Assembly (NCBI RefSeq): GCF_000400365.1
Contig: NZ_BAOG01000063.1
Location: 186,001 to 250,000 of the forward strand
Length of the DNA stretch: 64,000 nucleotides
Direction: 5' to 3'
DNA from: Vibrio jasicida CAIM 1864 = LMG 25398
Lineage (GTDB): Bacteria > Pseudomonadota > Gammaproteobacteria > Enterobacterales > Vibrionaceae
Positions 35,089-43,456 of this stretch are shown here, one piece after another; the first letter of the stretch is position 1, and every line of letters starts with the position of its first letter. The position numbers and the translations under genes were made by a program. A model generated the notes under the pieces. The model was not told where the DNA came from and did no database searches. It was given only the letters and a program-made list of their open reading frames with translations.

Positions 35089-36768
35089 TTAAAACTCACA
35101 CTCTGCTTGGAAACACATACGCTCTTTGCTGTATGGATGGTCTAACTCCAACATCTCAGCGTGCAAATGCAGGCGGTTGGCTTTTTCGCCATACAAGCCG
35201 TCACCAACCATTGCCATGTTCAATCCCATGTGGTGGGCGCTGTGTACACGAAGCTGGTGGGTTCGCCCTGTTTTCGGGTACATGTATACCTTGCTGCGTC
35301 CGTCTTTCACTTCAATCAGTTGCCAGTAAGTTTCAGCGGTCTTACCGTGTTCAAAGCACACCAGTTGACGTGGACGGTCATCTGGATCGCCACGCATCGG
35401 CAGCGAGATTTCACCTTCAGGTTCGGTTAACACGCCTTCTAACAGCGCCATATAACGCTTTTGTACGCCACGTGTGATGAATTGCTTTTGCAGGCTCTTG
35501 TTGGCGCGTTTGGTTAAAGCAAACACCAAAATCCCCGAAGTTGCCATATCCAAGCGATGAATCACGAACGGCCCTTCGACATCAGGGAACATGGCTTGCA
35601 GGCGTGTGTACGCTGAATCCTTGATGGTTTTGCCCGGAACGGAAAGCAGACCTGAAGGCTTGTTGACGATCACCATGGCTTCGTCTTGGAAGAGAATTTC
35701 CAGCTCTTTATCTTCTGCCCAGTTTTCTGCTAATGGGTTTGGTTCCACATCCAAGCCTTGCAGCATGTGCCCCAAAATCGGTTGGCATTTGCTGTTGCAA
35801 GATGGGTAGAACTTCTTGTGCTGGCGCACTTCCGACTTCGGTGAGACGCCCCACCAAAATTCAGCCAACGCAAGCGGTTGGTAGCCATGTTTGTATGCGA
35901 ACTGAAGCAGTTTCGGCGCTGCACATTCACCTGCACCTGCTGGTGGTACTGGGTTGGTGGTAGGAGCAAAAATGTCCACCAAATCGCGCTCGGCACTGTG
36001 GTTGTCCAAGAAGCGGTATTGCTTATGCAGTTTGTGCTGCAGCGCATTAGACAAATCTTTGCGCTGCTCTTTAAGTTCTGCCAGTTTTTGTTCTAGCTCA
36101 GTTAAGCGCGCTTCTTTGATTGCTAGCTTTTCGTCCCAAGCCTGTTTGAGGTACTTGAGGACATTCTTCTCGGCCACACTTTGTTTACCCAAATCATCCA
36201 GTAGCACTGTCAGATCTTCTGGACTCAGAGTTTGTTCACCTTGTTTGCGTTGCTGTTTTCGCTCCGCACGACCAGCAATCATCACTTGGCGATGGGCATT
36301 CTCTTCTTGCTGATACGCTTCACGGTCTGCTTTGATTTCTGCTTTAAGTTGTGCCAGTTCAGGGTTGGCAGCAAAGGCTTTGTATTCCGCGTTCGCAGCA
36401 TTAATGGCATCTGTCTCACCCCGGAAGAAACCTTCTTCTGTCAGCATGTCGAATACGGGTGGAACAAAACCTGGAAGCAAGTTTTGATCGGCAATCTTGC
36501 CTGAGAATGCACTGAAATAACCAAGCACACCTTGCAGGTTACGCACTAGCAAAACACCGAACATCTTGCCACGTCCATTTTGCTCATCCTCAAGACCAAA
36601 ATCGTGTTCGAAGTCAGTTTGTGTTGTGAGGTGCTGCTGTAATTGCTCGGCAGCCAACACACATAATGGGTGAGGCGTGTAGTAGAACGGAAACGTAAAC
36701 TGCGCCGGCAAGTCGTAGCCAGAAATGTCCGCAGTAAATCGAGTAAAGCATTGTTCAGGCGAGTGCAT
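35089..36768 (-). CDS. RluA-family pseudouridine synthase with long N-terminal coiled-coil region
   Basis: 559 residues, far longer than RluA itself (about 220). Residues 1-115 are a domain I do not recognise, about 120-250 are a charged helical coiled coil (WDEKLAIKEARLTELEQKLAELKEQ), and 260-345 a linker with FYPSCNSKCQPILGHML. The catalytic domain covers about 355-559, with HRLDMATSG and catalytic D407, KRYMALLEG and the RTHQLRVH motif. It isomerises uridine in rRNA or tRNA; the target is not predictable here. No signal peptide. Monocistronic. Confidence 0.92.
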   Translation of the reverse strand: MHSPEQCFTRFTADISGYDLPAQFTFPFYYTPHPLCVLAAEQLQQHLTTQTDFEHDFGLEDEQNGRGKMFGVLLVRNLQGVLGYFSAFSGKIADQNLLPGFVPPVFDMLTEEGFFRGETDAINAANAEYKAFAANPELAQLKAEIKADREAYQQEENAHRQVMIAGRAERKQQRKQGEQTLSPEDLTVLLDDLGKQSVAEKNVLKYLKQAWDEKLAIKEARLTELEQKLAELKEQRKDLSNALQHKLHKQYRFLDNHSAERDLVDIFAPTTNPVPPAGAGECAAPKLLQFAYKHGYQPLALAEFWWGVSPKSEVRQHKKFYPSCNSKCQPILGHMLQGLDVEPNPLAENWAEDKELEILFQDEAMVIVNKPSGLLSVPGKTIKDSAYTRLQAMFPDVEGPFVIHRLDMATSGILVFALTKRANKSLQKQFITRGVQKRYMALLEGVLTEPEGEISLPMRGDPDDRPRQLVCFEHGKTAETYWQLIEVKDGRSKVYMYPKTGRTHQLRVHSAHHMGLNMAMVGDGLYGEKANRLHLHAEMLELDHPYSKERMCFQAECEF

Positions 36769-37014
36769 GAGAGTGAGTCCGCGCGAAATAAAAATCGAGC
36801 ACGGATTGTACCTGTTTTGGCAGTGATTGCTATTCGAAGGCGCTCCTGAGCTAGCTGTGTCGGCTTGCCTTTACTTTCTATCTCAATGATTTTCATCGCT
36901 TAGAGCGCAGAAATCAGGATTGCGTTTGAAATGATTAATTTGAGTGATGTACTGTCTTGATTGATTAGTAAAGGCGTAGTTCTCAAATGACTCATTAGAT
37001 GCAAAAGGAAAAGC

Positions 37015-37365
37015 ATGTCTAAACTGGTGTTGGCATTGATACGATTTTATCAACGCTATCTTTCCCCACACAAAGGCTTCCGCTGCGCTCATGCGGTGTA
37101 TTACGGCACGGATTCTTGTTCTGCTGCCATCAGCAAAATGATTCAACGCAAGGGAGTGATCTCTAGCTATAGCAGCGTTCAAAACCAATTCGAACGCTGT
37201 CGACATGCGCATCAACGTCTGCAAAATGGGGATTCTTCCCATAACCGAAAAAGGCGTAAGAACAAAGACTCATCTTGTGTGACAGATATGGGGTGCAACT
37301 CTTTGGACTGTCTTCCTAGTGATGCGTGTAGCGGTGGTAATGATTCATCTTGTAGTTGTTGGTAA
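37015..37365 (+). CDS. YidD-like protein with Cys-rich C-terminal tail
   Basis: 116 residues. Residues 5-50 resemble YidD, the membrane protein insertion efficiency factor: LIRFYQRYLSPHKGFRCAHAVYYGTDSCSAAI, with C24 and C35 at the family positions, though the usual FxPTC block has become AVYYGTDSC. After a basic stretch (RKRRKNK), residues 88-115 carry six more Cys (88, 94, 99, 105, 113, 115). This tail is not in E. coli YidD. The gene is away from rpmH-rnpA-yidC, where classic yidD sits, and is followed after 31 bases by a DUF3137 gene in the same direction. Confidence 0.8.
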   Translation: MSKLVLALIRFYQRYLSPHKGFRCAHAVYYGTDSCSAAISKMIQRKGVISSYSSVQNQFERCRHAHQRLQNGDSSHNRKRRKNKDSSCVTDMGCNSLDCLPSDACSGGNDSSCSCW

Positions 37366-37396
37366 TGGACTCAACTCTAAAAATGAAAGGAAAGTG

Positions 37397-38371
37397 ATGA
37401 CGACAGATCAGCTCAAAACACTGTTTGAAAATGACTTAAGGCACAAACTCGAACCGCTTGAAGCTTTACGTTTAGAAGCACTGCGTCGACGCAAGTTTCT
37501 AGGTTTGGCGGTTCTGGGTTTCTTTGGCACAGTCGTGTTTGACCTCACTACCTCCGCCATGATGTTTGTTCTTTTGGCATTGATGCTCGGCGGTTGGGCG
37601 TACTTCAATCAAAAGCACAATCAGTTTCGCACGACCTACAAGCAGCACATCATGCAGAGCTTGTTAGCGCACATTGAGCCCTCACTCAGTTGGGACCCAA
37701 ATCGTAAACTTTCCAAAGAAGCCTTCGAGCACAGTGGTTTGTATTTAGACCGTTGTGATGGTTTCGAGAGTGATGATTTTATTTCAGGCACCATTGGAGA
37801 AGCGAAGGTGGTGATGTCTGAGATAGAAGCGTCAAAGCTCATCAGTTCAGGAAGCGATAGTTCGAGTAAGCATCACGTGTTTTTTGCGGGGTTGTTTTGT
37901 GAAATAGACGTTCCGATGAATGACGACGTTTGCACCTTTGTTTTGAGTGACCGCGATGATGGGCCAACGCTTCGTGAAAAGCTGTGGGACCGTTTCTTCA
38001 AGATTCAGATAGGTAAAAGAGTGCGAATGGGTCACCCAGAGTTTGACCAACAGTATGAGGTGTACAGCGACGATTTAGACACCGCAAAGCAACTGCTGAC
38101 GGATGAATTGATCGAGCGTGTGCTGACTTTTCATCGTGAGAGCGAGTTTTCTCGCTTGTCGTTTTCTCAAGTGAACGGAAAGCTCTATATTGCCATTTCG
38201 CATTGGAAAGAACTGTTTGAGCCAAAATTGGATGAGCCAGCGGGGGAGTTTGAAGCCGTTGCTGAGATTTATCGCGAACTCGATTTCTTGATTGGCACTA
38301 TTCACAGTCTGGAGTTGGCCAAACCAATGGTTCAGCCCATGGCGGAATCTAGTACCTTGGCTACCGCCTAA
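37397..38371 (+). CDS. DUF3137-like membrane protein
   Basis: 324 residues from the ATG at 37397, with AAAGGA six bases upstream; the frame extends 26 codons upstream into the YidD-like gene. Two adjacent transmembrane helices (about 35-75) follow a basic helical start, then a large cytoplasmic domain with GSDSSSKHHVFFAGLFCEIDVP and FDQQYEVYSDDLDTAKQLLTDELIERVL, the pattern of the DUF3137 family. Function unknown. Probably cotranscribed with the YidD-like gene. Confidence 0.82.
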   Translation: MTTDQLKTLFENDLRHKLEPLEALRLEALRRRKFLGLAVLGFFGTVVFDLTTSAMMFVLLALMLGGWAYFNQKHNQFRTTYKQHIMQSLLAHIEPSLSWDPNRKLSKEAFEHSGLYLDRCDGFESDDFISGTIGEAKVVMSEIEASKLISSGSDSSSKHHVFFAGLFCEIDVPMNDDVCTFVLSDRDDGPTLREKLWDRFFKIQIGKRVRMGHPEFDQQYEVYSDDLDTAKQLLTDELIERVLTFHRESEFSRLSFSQVNGKLYIAISHWKELFEPKLDEPAGEFEAVAEIYRELDFLIGTIHSLELAKPMVQPMAESSTLATA

Positions 38372-38381
38372 TTTCCTCATT

Positions 38382-38428
38382 ATCTCAAGCTGATTCCTGA
38401 ATGATACCCTATCATTTCAGCTTGAGAT
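38382..38428. other. Long two-part hairpin without T tract
   Basis: ATCTCAAGCTG (38382-38392) pairs with CAGCTTGAGAT (38418-38428); inside it ATGATA (38401-38406) pairs with TATCAT (38410-38415). No T run follows. Possible 3' mRNA stabiliser or repeat element after the DUF3137 gene. Confidence 0.6.
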
Positions 38429-38520
38429 TCACCCAATATCCTGTACCTTACCAAGACTATTTTTTGCAGCCTGCTTTCATTCGATGAGTGACCTGCGCTG
38501 CTTTATTTGAGTTTAAGTTC

Positions 38521-39318
38521 ATGTCACAAGCTAGCATCAAATTTATTGCCACCGATATGGATGGCACCTTACTTGACCAATACGGTCGTTTAGACCCTGA
38601 GTTCTTTGATCTGTTTTTGCAGCTAGAAGAGAAGGGAATTCTATTCTCGGCGGCATCGGGGCGTCAGTACTACAGTTTGCGCGATACGTTTGCACCGATT
38701 CAAGACCGTATGATTTATGTGGCGGAAAACGGCACCTTGGTGATGTACCAAGATAAAGAGCTATACAGCTGCACCATTCCAAAAACAGAAATTGATGCGA
38801 TCATCCAAGCGGCTCGTGAGATTGAAGGTACGCACCTAGTGCTGTGTGGTAAGCGTTCGGCTTACATTGAAACTAAAGATCCTAAAGCGTTGGAAGAGTT
38901 CCAGAAGTACTACCATCGCTGTGAATACGTGCCAGATCTACTGGCCGTTGACGATGAGTTTATCAAGGTAGCGATTTGTCACTTTGGTGGTTCTGAAGAG
39001 TTGGTTTTCCCAACCATGAGTGCGAAGTTTGGTTACAGCCATCAAGTTGTGGTGAGCGCGAAGATTTGGCTAGACGTGATGAATGCAGAAGCATCAAAAG
39101 GCGCGGCGATCAAACACCTTCAAGATACCATGGGGTTTGGTCCAGAAGAGACCATGACGTTTGGTGATTACCTGAATGACCTAGAGATGCTGCAAGTGAG
39201 CGAGCATTCCTACGCGATGGAAAACGCGCACGAAGCGGTGAAGAAAATCGCACGTTTCTCCGCACCAAGCAATCGTGACTCGGGCGTAATGAAAGTGATC
39301 AAAGAGAAAGTGCTTTAA
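38521..39318 (+). CDS. Cof-type HAD-IIB phosphatase (SupH/YbiV-like)
   Basis: 265 residues from the ATG at 38521; the frame extends 11 codons upstream without a better ribosome site. Motif I is DMDGTLLDQ, motif II ASGRQYY, and motif IV GDYLNDLEML, so the HAD catalytic set is complete. It is similar in build to E. coli YbiV, a sugar-phosphate phosphatase, and differs clearly from the HAD at 480. Substrate unknown. Monocistronic with its own terminator. Confidence 0.9.
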   Translation: MSQASIKFIATDMDGTLLDQYGRLDPEFFDLFLQLEEKGILFSAASGRQYYSLRDTFAPIQDRMIYVAENGTLVMYQDKELYSCTIPKTEIDAIIQAAREIEGTHLVLCGKRSAYIETKDPKALEEFQKYYHRCEYVPDLLAVDDEFIKVAICHFGGSEELVFPTMSAKFGYSHQVVVSAKIWLDVMNAEASKGAAIKHLQDTMGFGPEETMTFGDYLNDLEMLQVSEHSYAMENAHEAVKKIARFSAPSNRDSGVMKVIKEKVL

Positions 39319-39343
39319 TCTCTGCCTCGCCAGTTTCGAACAT

Positions 39344-39378
39344 AAAAAGCCCCGCAACGTAATGAACGGGGCTTTTGT
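39344..39378. terminator. Bidirectional terminator
   Basis: AAAAGCCCCG pairs with CGGGGCTTTT over a 12-base loop (39345-39376), between convergent genes. Confidence 0.9.
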
Positions 39379-39432
39379 TTATCTCAAGTTAAGTATCTGC
39401 AGCTAAGTAGCTGAAGCTAAGTATGCGTCTGC

Positions 39433-39837
39433 TTAGCGGACGTATTTCGCTGTCGCGCTGACAAACCAATGTTGCAACTTGCCATCTGGGTTCTCTACCC
39501 ACAGGTCGTTATGGTAGCGGTAGATGCGACCATTCACGGTGAGGGTTAGCGTGTTATCACCGGTTTGCTCCATGCGAATAAACTGATCAGAAGTTACCAA
39601 AAACGGCTCCAAATCATCCGTGCTTGCGCCTTTGTACACCACGAAGTAACCAAACATATTGCCGGCATCTGGGTCTGTCGAATGAATGCGATGGCCAACC
39701 AGTGTGTAGTTGTCGTTGAGCGCTTCTTCGAGGGTTTGTGCACCTACGGTTTCGTGAGAAGGGATAAATACCCAAGCCAGTACACCTATCGCGATCACTA
39801 GCAGTAATAGTACTGCTCGCATGAAGTTTTTCATCAT
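39433..39837 (-). CDS. Exported or membrane-anchored protein, unknown function
   Basis: 134 residues: an N-terminal hydrophobic segment (residues 7-27) acting as signal or anchor, then a small beta-rich domain (FGYFVVYKGASTDD, NTLTLTVNGRIYRYHNDLWVENP). No family recognised and no Cys after the anchor. It follows the GGDEF gene by ten bases and is likely the third gene of that operon. Confidence 0.75.
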   Translation of the reverse strand: MMKNFMRAVLLLLVIAIGVLAWVFIPSHETVGAQTLEEALNDNYTLVGHRIHSTDPDAGNMFGYFVVYKGASTDDLEPFLVTSDQFIRMEQTGDNTLTLTVNGRIYRYHNDLWVENPDGKLQHWFVSATAKYVR

Positions 39838-39847
39838 GGTTATCCGT

Positions 39848-40939
39848 TTAACGTTGGAATTTCATTTTGTACATGCGCTTATCCGCTAAATTGATCAGGA
39901 AGTCAATGTTGTCTGCGTCTTGCGGGTAGCTAGCGACCCCCAAACTTGTCGATAGGCCATTGGCTTGCTCAGAGGAGAGAATCGGCTTTTCAAACACCAC
40001 ATTGATATGGTGCGTGACTTCATCGATTTTCGTTTGATCAATAGAGTCGACGATCACGGCAAATTCGTCGCCGCCCATGCGATACACGGCAAAGTCATCC
40101 AGCGCCATTTGGCTTAGACGAGTTGCGATTTCTATGAGCGCAATATCGCCAGCTTGATGGCCTAAGGTGTCATTGATGTCCTTAAAGCCGTTTAAATCGA
40201 GCAGCATTAGTGAGAAAGGCGAGTTGGTTTCTTCCTTTCGGTGTAAATCAATAAACAGCGCGCTTCGGTTAGCAAGCTTGGTGAGCGGATCGCTCAATGC
40301 CATTTTTTTGTGGAACTTGGACTCACGTTTATAAAAATACGTCAACAGTGCCACGGTTAGGACAAAGATACCGAGCAATACGTATTGCGCTTGCAGCAAG
40401 TTATACGCTTTCTCTTGTTGATGTTTGTAGAGGGGACTGGCAACACGAAAATGCAGAGTGACGTAATCGATCATTTGCATGTAGAGGTTTTGAGTTTCAC
40501 GATAAAACTGACTCGCGGCGACGCTACTGCCCGTTTTCGCTTCTACTAATATTGGTTCGAGTTGTTGGAATTGGTCAAACAGAGAAAGAAAATAAACTCG
40601 AACCTCTTCTCGTGAGAGAAAAGAATCGGCTTCTTTATTGTTAATCAGCAAATCAAAACGGCTCCACGCTAGCTCGTATTGCAGCTCAGCGGAATCAATG
40701 TTCATCACGCTTTCGTTCAAGCGTCGAGCTTCCCCTACCAGTTCAGATAATTCTTTCGAAAGATGGAACAAGAACCAAGTGGCTTGGTTTTGTTGATCCG
40801 AATAGGTTTTAGTGAGCGCTCGAGTTTCTTGCAGTAGGAGTACGTTTGCGAACAGCAGTGTGGATGCAAATATCAGTAAGAGTAACTTGCTCTTGGTTGA
40901 AAATGGCCCCTGATGAGGGGGATTGGGCTTTGCTTTCAT
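39848..40939 (-). CDS. Membrane diguanylate cyclase with periplasmic sensor domain
   Basis: 363 residues from the ATG at 40939; an earlier start would overlap the upstream gene by about 37 bases. Helix 1 (about 19-36) and helix 2 (about 185-203) bracket a helical periplasmic domain of about 145 residues, then a GGDEF domain starts at MALSDPLTKLANRSALF. The loop is canonical GGDEF, with DLNGFKDINDTLGHQAGD intact; no RxxD inhibitory site is evident. The gene starts two bases after the stop of a periplasmic protein gene, an arrangement that suggests ligand sensing through that partner. Confidence 0.93.
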   Translation of the reverse strand: MKAKPNPPHQGPFSTKSKLLLLIFASTLLFANVLLLQETRALTKTYSDQQNQATWFLFHLSKELSELVGEARRLNESVMNIDSAELQYELAWSRFDLLINNKEADSFLSREEVRVYFLSLFDQFQQLEPILVEAKTGSSVAASQFYRETQNLYMQMIDYVTLHFRVASPLYKHQQEKAYNLLQAQYVLLGIFVLTVALLTYFYKRESKFHKKMALSDPLTKLANRSALFIDLHRKEETNSPFSLMLLDLNGFKDINDTLGHQAGDIALIEIATRLSQMALDDFAVYRMGGDEFAVIVDSIDQTKIDEVTHHINVVFEKPILSSEQANGLSTSLGVASYPQDADNIDFLINLADKRMYKMKFQR

Positions 40940-40941
40940 TG

Positions 40942-41403
40942 TTATTCTTCTTTCGCGCTGATCCTGTTTATTTGCCACACCATTTGTGAATGGTATAGGG
41001 CGATATCAATTTCCGGATATTCATCCATTGAGTAGATCAGCCAGTATGGGCCTTTATTTCTTACTTTAATGTAACGATGGTTTTGCTTATACGCCACGAT
41101 CGGTTGATAGCGCAGGATGTCTTCGCGCGAGAGGTTTGAATGGTAGTCATTAAGTGCACGAACTTCGACACGCTCAGGTACTTTGCCAAAGGCATGTTGT
41201 AGGAGGGTGCTAAGTTTTACACCGTCAAATTCTGCTGGGCTGTCTAGCCAAGGAAGTTGTGTGGTGTAAGTGGTTTGAGGCAAGGACTCTAAGTCTTTTA
41301 GTGCCACAACGACATTGGGTTTCTCAGGACTGCTAAACTGTATTGTGTTTGCAAAAAGTATTGGTGCAAACAAAAGCAAAGCGAGTGCTAGTGTTTTTCT
41401 CAT
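40942..41403 (-). CDS. Periplasmic sulfite-oxidase-fold protein lacking Cys, partner of the GGDEF gene
   Basis: 153 residues from the ATG at 41403 (AAAGGG upstream), giving a signal peptide to about residue 19 (LFA/NTIQF). The mature part resembles the molybdopterin-binding SUOX-fold domain: VALKDLESLPQ, PAEFDGVKLSTLLQHAF, VEVRALNDYHSNLSREDI, IKVRNKGPYWLIYSMDEYP. It contains no Cys at all, so the thiolate that binds molybdenum in true enzymes is missing. A binding or sensing role for the downstream cyclase is inferred. Confidence 0.82.
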   Translation of the reverse strand: MRKTLALALLLFAPILFANTIQFSSPEKPNVVVALKDLESLPQTTYTTQLPWLDSPAEFDGVKLSTLLQHAFGKVPERVEVRALNDYHSNLSREDILRYQPIVAYKQNHRYIKVRNKGPYWLIYSMDEYPEIDIALYHSQMVWQINRISAKEE

Positions 41404-41678
41404 CTTGTGCCCTTTGATTTTTATTGCCGGCATTGCAACTAGAGCGAACATCGCCAGTTAAAATCTCGGTCATATATTTATTAATAATAGAGCCAACCTG
41501 ATGGTTTTATATAATACGTTATGGGTGAAAAGTAACCGTTGGTGGAATATACGTCAAGGTTAATGAGAGAGTTAAAAATAGAACTATTGGATGAATATAT
41601 CATTTCGTTCATTTTATGTGCAACTTGCACCACGTTGTCTAACTTTCGCGACACATTCAACTCAATCGGAGAAGCGAT

Positions 41679-42050
41679 ATGTTTGATTGGTATTACAAGG
41701 TTATCCTCAATTACACCAACTTTAGTGGTAGAGCAAGACGCCAAGAGTATTGGTACTTTACGTTGGTGAATGTGTTGGTCAATTTAGTCATGGCTATCAT
41801 CGATAGGGTGATTGGTAGCCTGATGCAAATGGATAATTTTGGTTTTTTCGGTGTGATTTATGCGCTGTTTATTATGATACCGTCGATAGCGGTCACCGTG
41901 CGTCGCTTACATGATTCAGGACGCTCAGGTTGGTGGGCTCTTATCGCCTTTGTTCCAATTATAGGTATTTTGGTGCTGTTGTACTTCTTAATTCAAGACA
42001 GTGAAGAAGGCTCGAACCAATACGGTGCGAACCCTAAGTATCAATCATGA
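41679..42050 (+). CDS. DUF805 family inner-membrane protein
   Basis: 123 residues with three to four transmembrane helices. The start WYYKVILNYTNFSGRARRQEYWYFTLVN and the later VTVRRLHDSGRSGWWALIAFVPIIG are the DUF805 (YhaH/YhaI) signatures. GGAG lies about eight bases upstream of the ATG. Function unknown. It is convergent with the outer-membrane barrel gene, with 19 bases between the stops. Confidence 0.93.
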   Translation: MFDWYYKVILNYTNFSGRARRQEYWYFTLVNVLVNLVMAIIDRVIGSLMQMDNFGFFGVIYALFIMIPSIAVTVRRLHDSGRSGWWALIAFVPIIGILVLLYFLIQDSEEGSNQYGANPKYQS

Positions 42051-42069
42051 TGATGAGAACCGAGTGGGT

Positions 42070-43260
42070 TTACATGCCTGAGCCCACTTGGAAATAAACC
42101 GCACTGTCCTCATCGCTGAAGGCAAAGTCCATACCTGCTTGTAACCCATAACGACGAGCGATGAGGTAACGAAAGCCGACGCCATAAGCGTATTCGGCAT
42201 CATTTTCGAATAACGGCTCATTTGTTGATGCGTAACCAAAACCGCCAAAGATATTGGTCGACCAGCGGGTATTCCATTGGTAAGTCAGTTGAGATTCTAC
42301 TGATAAGGTTTCGTCACCTTGATAGCGATTTCTCGCCACGCCACGCAGTTCAATGTCTGGGTAAGACGCTGGTGGTAAAAAGCGTTCGTCAGTGTAGAGT
42401 GCCTTGTATTGTCCACGCAGTGCCAACGACCAGTCGTCTGCCAGTTCCCAATAATTAATCCCCTCTACATCCAACTGCTCGTATTCGTAATCACTGCCAA
42501 TGGCGTCGTTGTACCAAAGATACTCCGCTTTGTAGTTGTAGCCCTCAGTTGGGCTAAAGAAGTTGTTTCGGCTGTCCCATTCCAATGTCAGACCCAACCC
42601 AGAGGTGGTGGGTGAGGTGTTGGTCAGGGTTTGCAGCAACTTATCCGCAACAGGAGAGTTAGTGATTTTTTGGTCGGTGACGAAATAGAGTTGTTTCACC
42701 CCGATAAACAACGGGGCATCAATAATGCGGTATTGAAGATGGTTGAGCATGCCGCCGCCAGTTATCTCGAAATCTAACCCCTTACCATTAAATACGTTAT
42801 CTAGCCCAGGTAAGGAGGATTGTGGATAGAAGGTCATATTAAAGTCGCCATATCCGACGCCACCAAGGTAACGAACGGTGTCTTGCGCCCAGGTCCGGCG
42901 GTGACCAAGAAAGCCCATCCAAGTGCCGTTTTCAGTCGCGAAACCACCTACCGCGGTGATTGCAGGTGTTAACAGTTGAGCGCCTCCATCGAGAGACGTT
43001 TCGGCTAACTCACGTCTTTTCTCTCGTTGCTCATCGGATTCATGCAAGAACACGCCAGTAAAGCCCAAACCGTAGCCGACGGCAGGCTCAGTAATCACAA
43101 TCGGAACAGGTAGAAAGCCATAGGCGTTTTCAGCAAGGTACTCGCCCATATCTAATTGCCCATCGATGGGATCGAAGAAGCTTATTGCCTCGGCAATAGG
43201 AGAGGTTGCTAACAACCCGAAGCAAGTCGAGGTTAACAGGGCTGACGTTGGTTTTTTCAT
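42070..43260 (-). CDS. BamA/TamA-type outer-membrane beta-barrel protein
   Basis: 396 residues with a signal peptide ending near residue 24. PIVITEPAVGYGLGFTGVF begins a 16-strand-like barrel, and the C-terminal half has the surface-antigen D15 pattern LEWDSRNNFFSPTEGYNYKAEY, DIELRGVARNRYQGDETLSVESQLTYQWN and FAFSDEDSAVYFQVGSG. There is no POTRA domain, so it is not an assembly factor of the BamA kind but one of the short, POTRA-less Omp85-related proteins. Function unknown. Confidence 0.88.
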   Translation of the reverse strand: MKKPTSALLTSTCFGLLATSPIAEAISFFDPIDGQLDMGEYLAENAYGFLPVPIVITEPAVGYGLGFTGVFLHESDEQREKRRELAETSLDGGAQLLTPAITAVGGFATENGTWMGFLGHRRTWAQDTVRYLGGVGYGDFNMTFYPQSSLPGLDNVFNGKGLDFEITGGGMLNHLQYRIIDAPLFIGVKQLYFVTDQKITNSPVADKLLQTLTNTSPTTSGLGLTLEWDSRNNFFSPTEGYNYKAEYLWYNDAIGSDYEYEQLDVEGINYWELADDWSLALRGQYKALYTDERFLPPASYPDIELRGVARNRYQGDETLSVESQLTYQWNTRWSTNIFGGFGYASTNEPLFENDAEYAYGVGFRYLIARRYGLQAGMDFAFSDEDSAVYFQVGSGM

Positions 43261-43364
43261 ACAGTGTTAGCGATAATTGAATGATGTTCAATTACAAGTT
43301 AGACGTCATTTCGGCAAATTGCAATGGGGGCTGTGTAAAGGGGAGGTGAGTGTTTTTAGAACAC

Positions 43365-43394
43365 AAAAAGCCACCCAATGAATGAGTGGCTTTG
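43365..43394 (-). terminator. Terminator for the formaldehyde operon
   Basis: AAAAAGCCAC (43365-43374) pairs with GTGGCTTT (43386-43393); on the minus strand it ends in a T run. It lies after the leftward frmB-like stop. Confidence 0.85.
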
Positions 43395-43456
43395 TATAGG
43401 ACAAGATATTAAACCGTTTGGTTTTTCATCGCTTTTTGTTTTATCACCAGCAAGTA

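Noticed and set aside
37015..37365. Classic yidD in the rpmH-rnpA-yidC cluster
   Set aside because: The neighbouring genes are a pseudouridine synthase and a DUF3137 protein; none of rpmH, rnpA or yidC is present, so this is a paralogue-like gene.
41481..41744. 87-codon leftward frame overlapping the DUF805 gene start
   Set aside because: No ribosome site, overlaps a clear gene on the other strand and has no domain pattern.
42070..43260. BamA or TamA assembly factor
   Set aside because: Only the barrel part is present; POTRA domains are missing and the length is half that of BamA.
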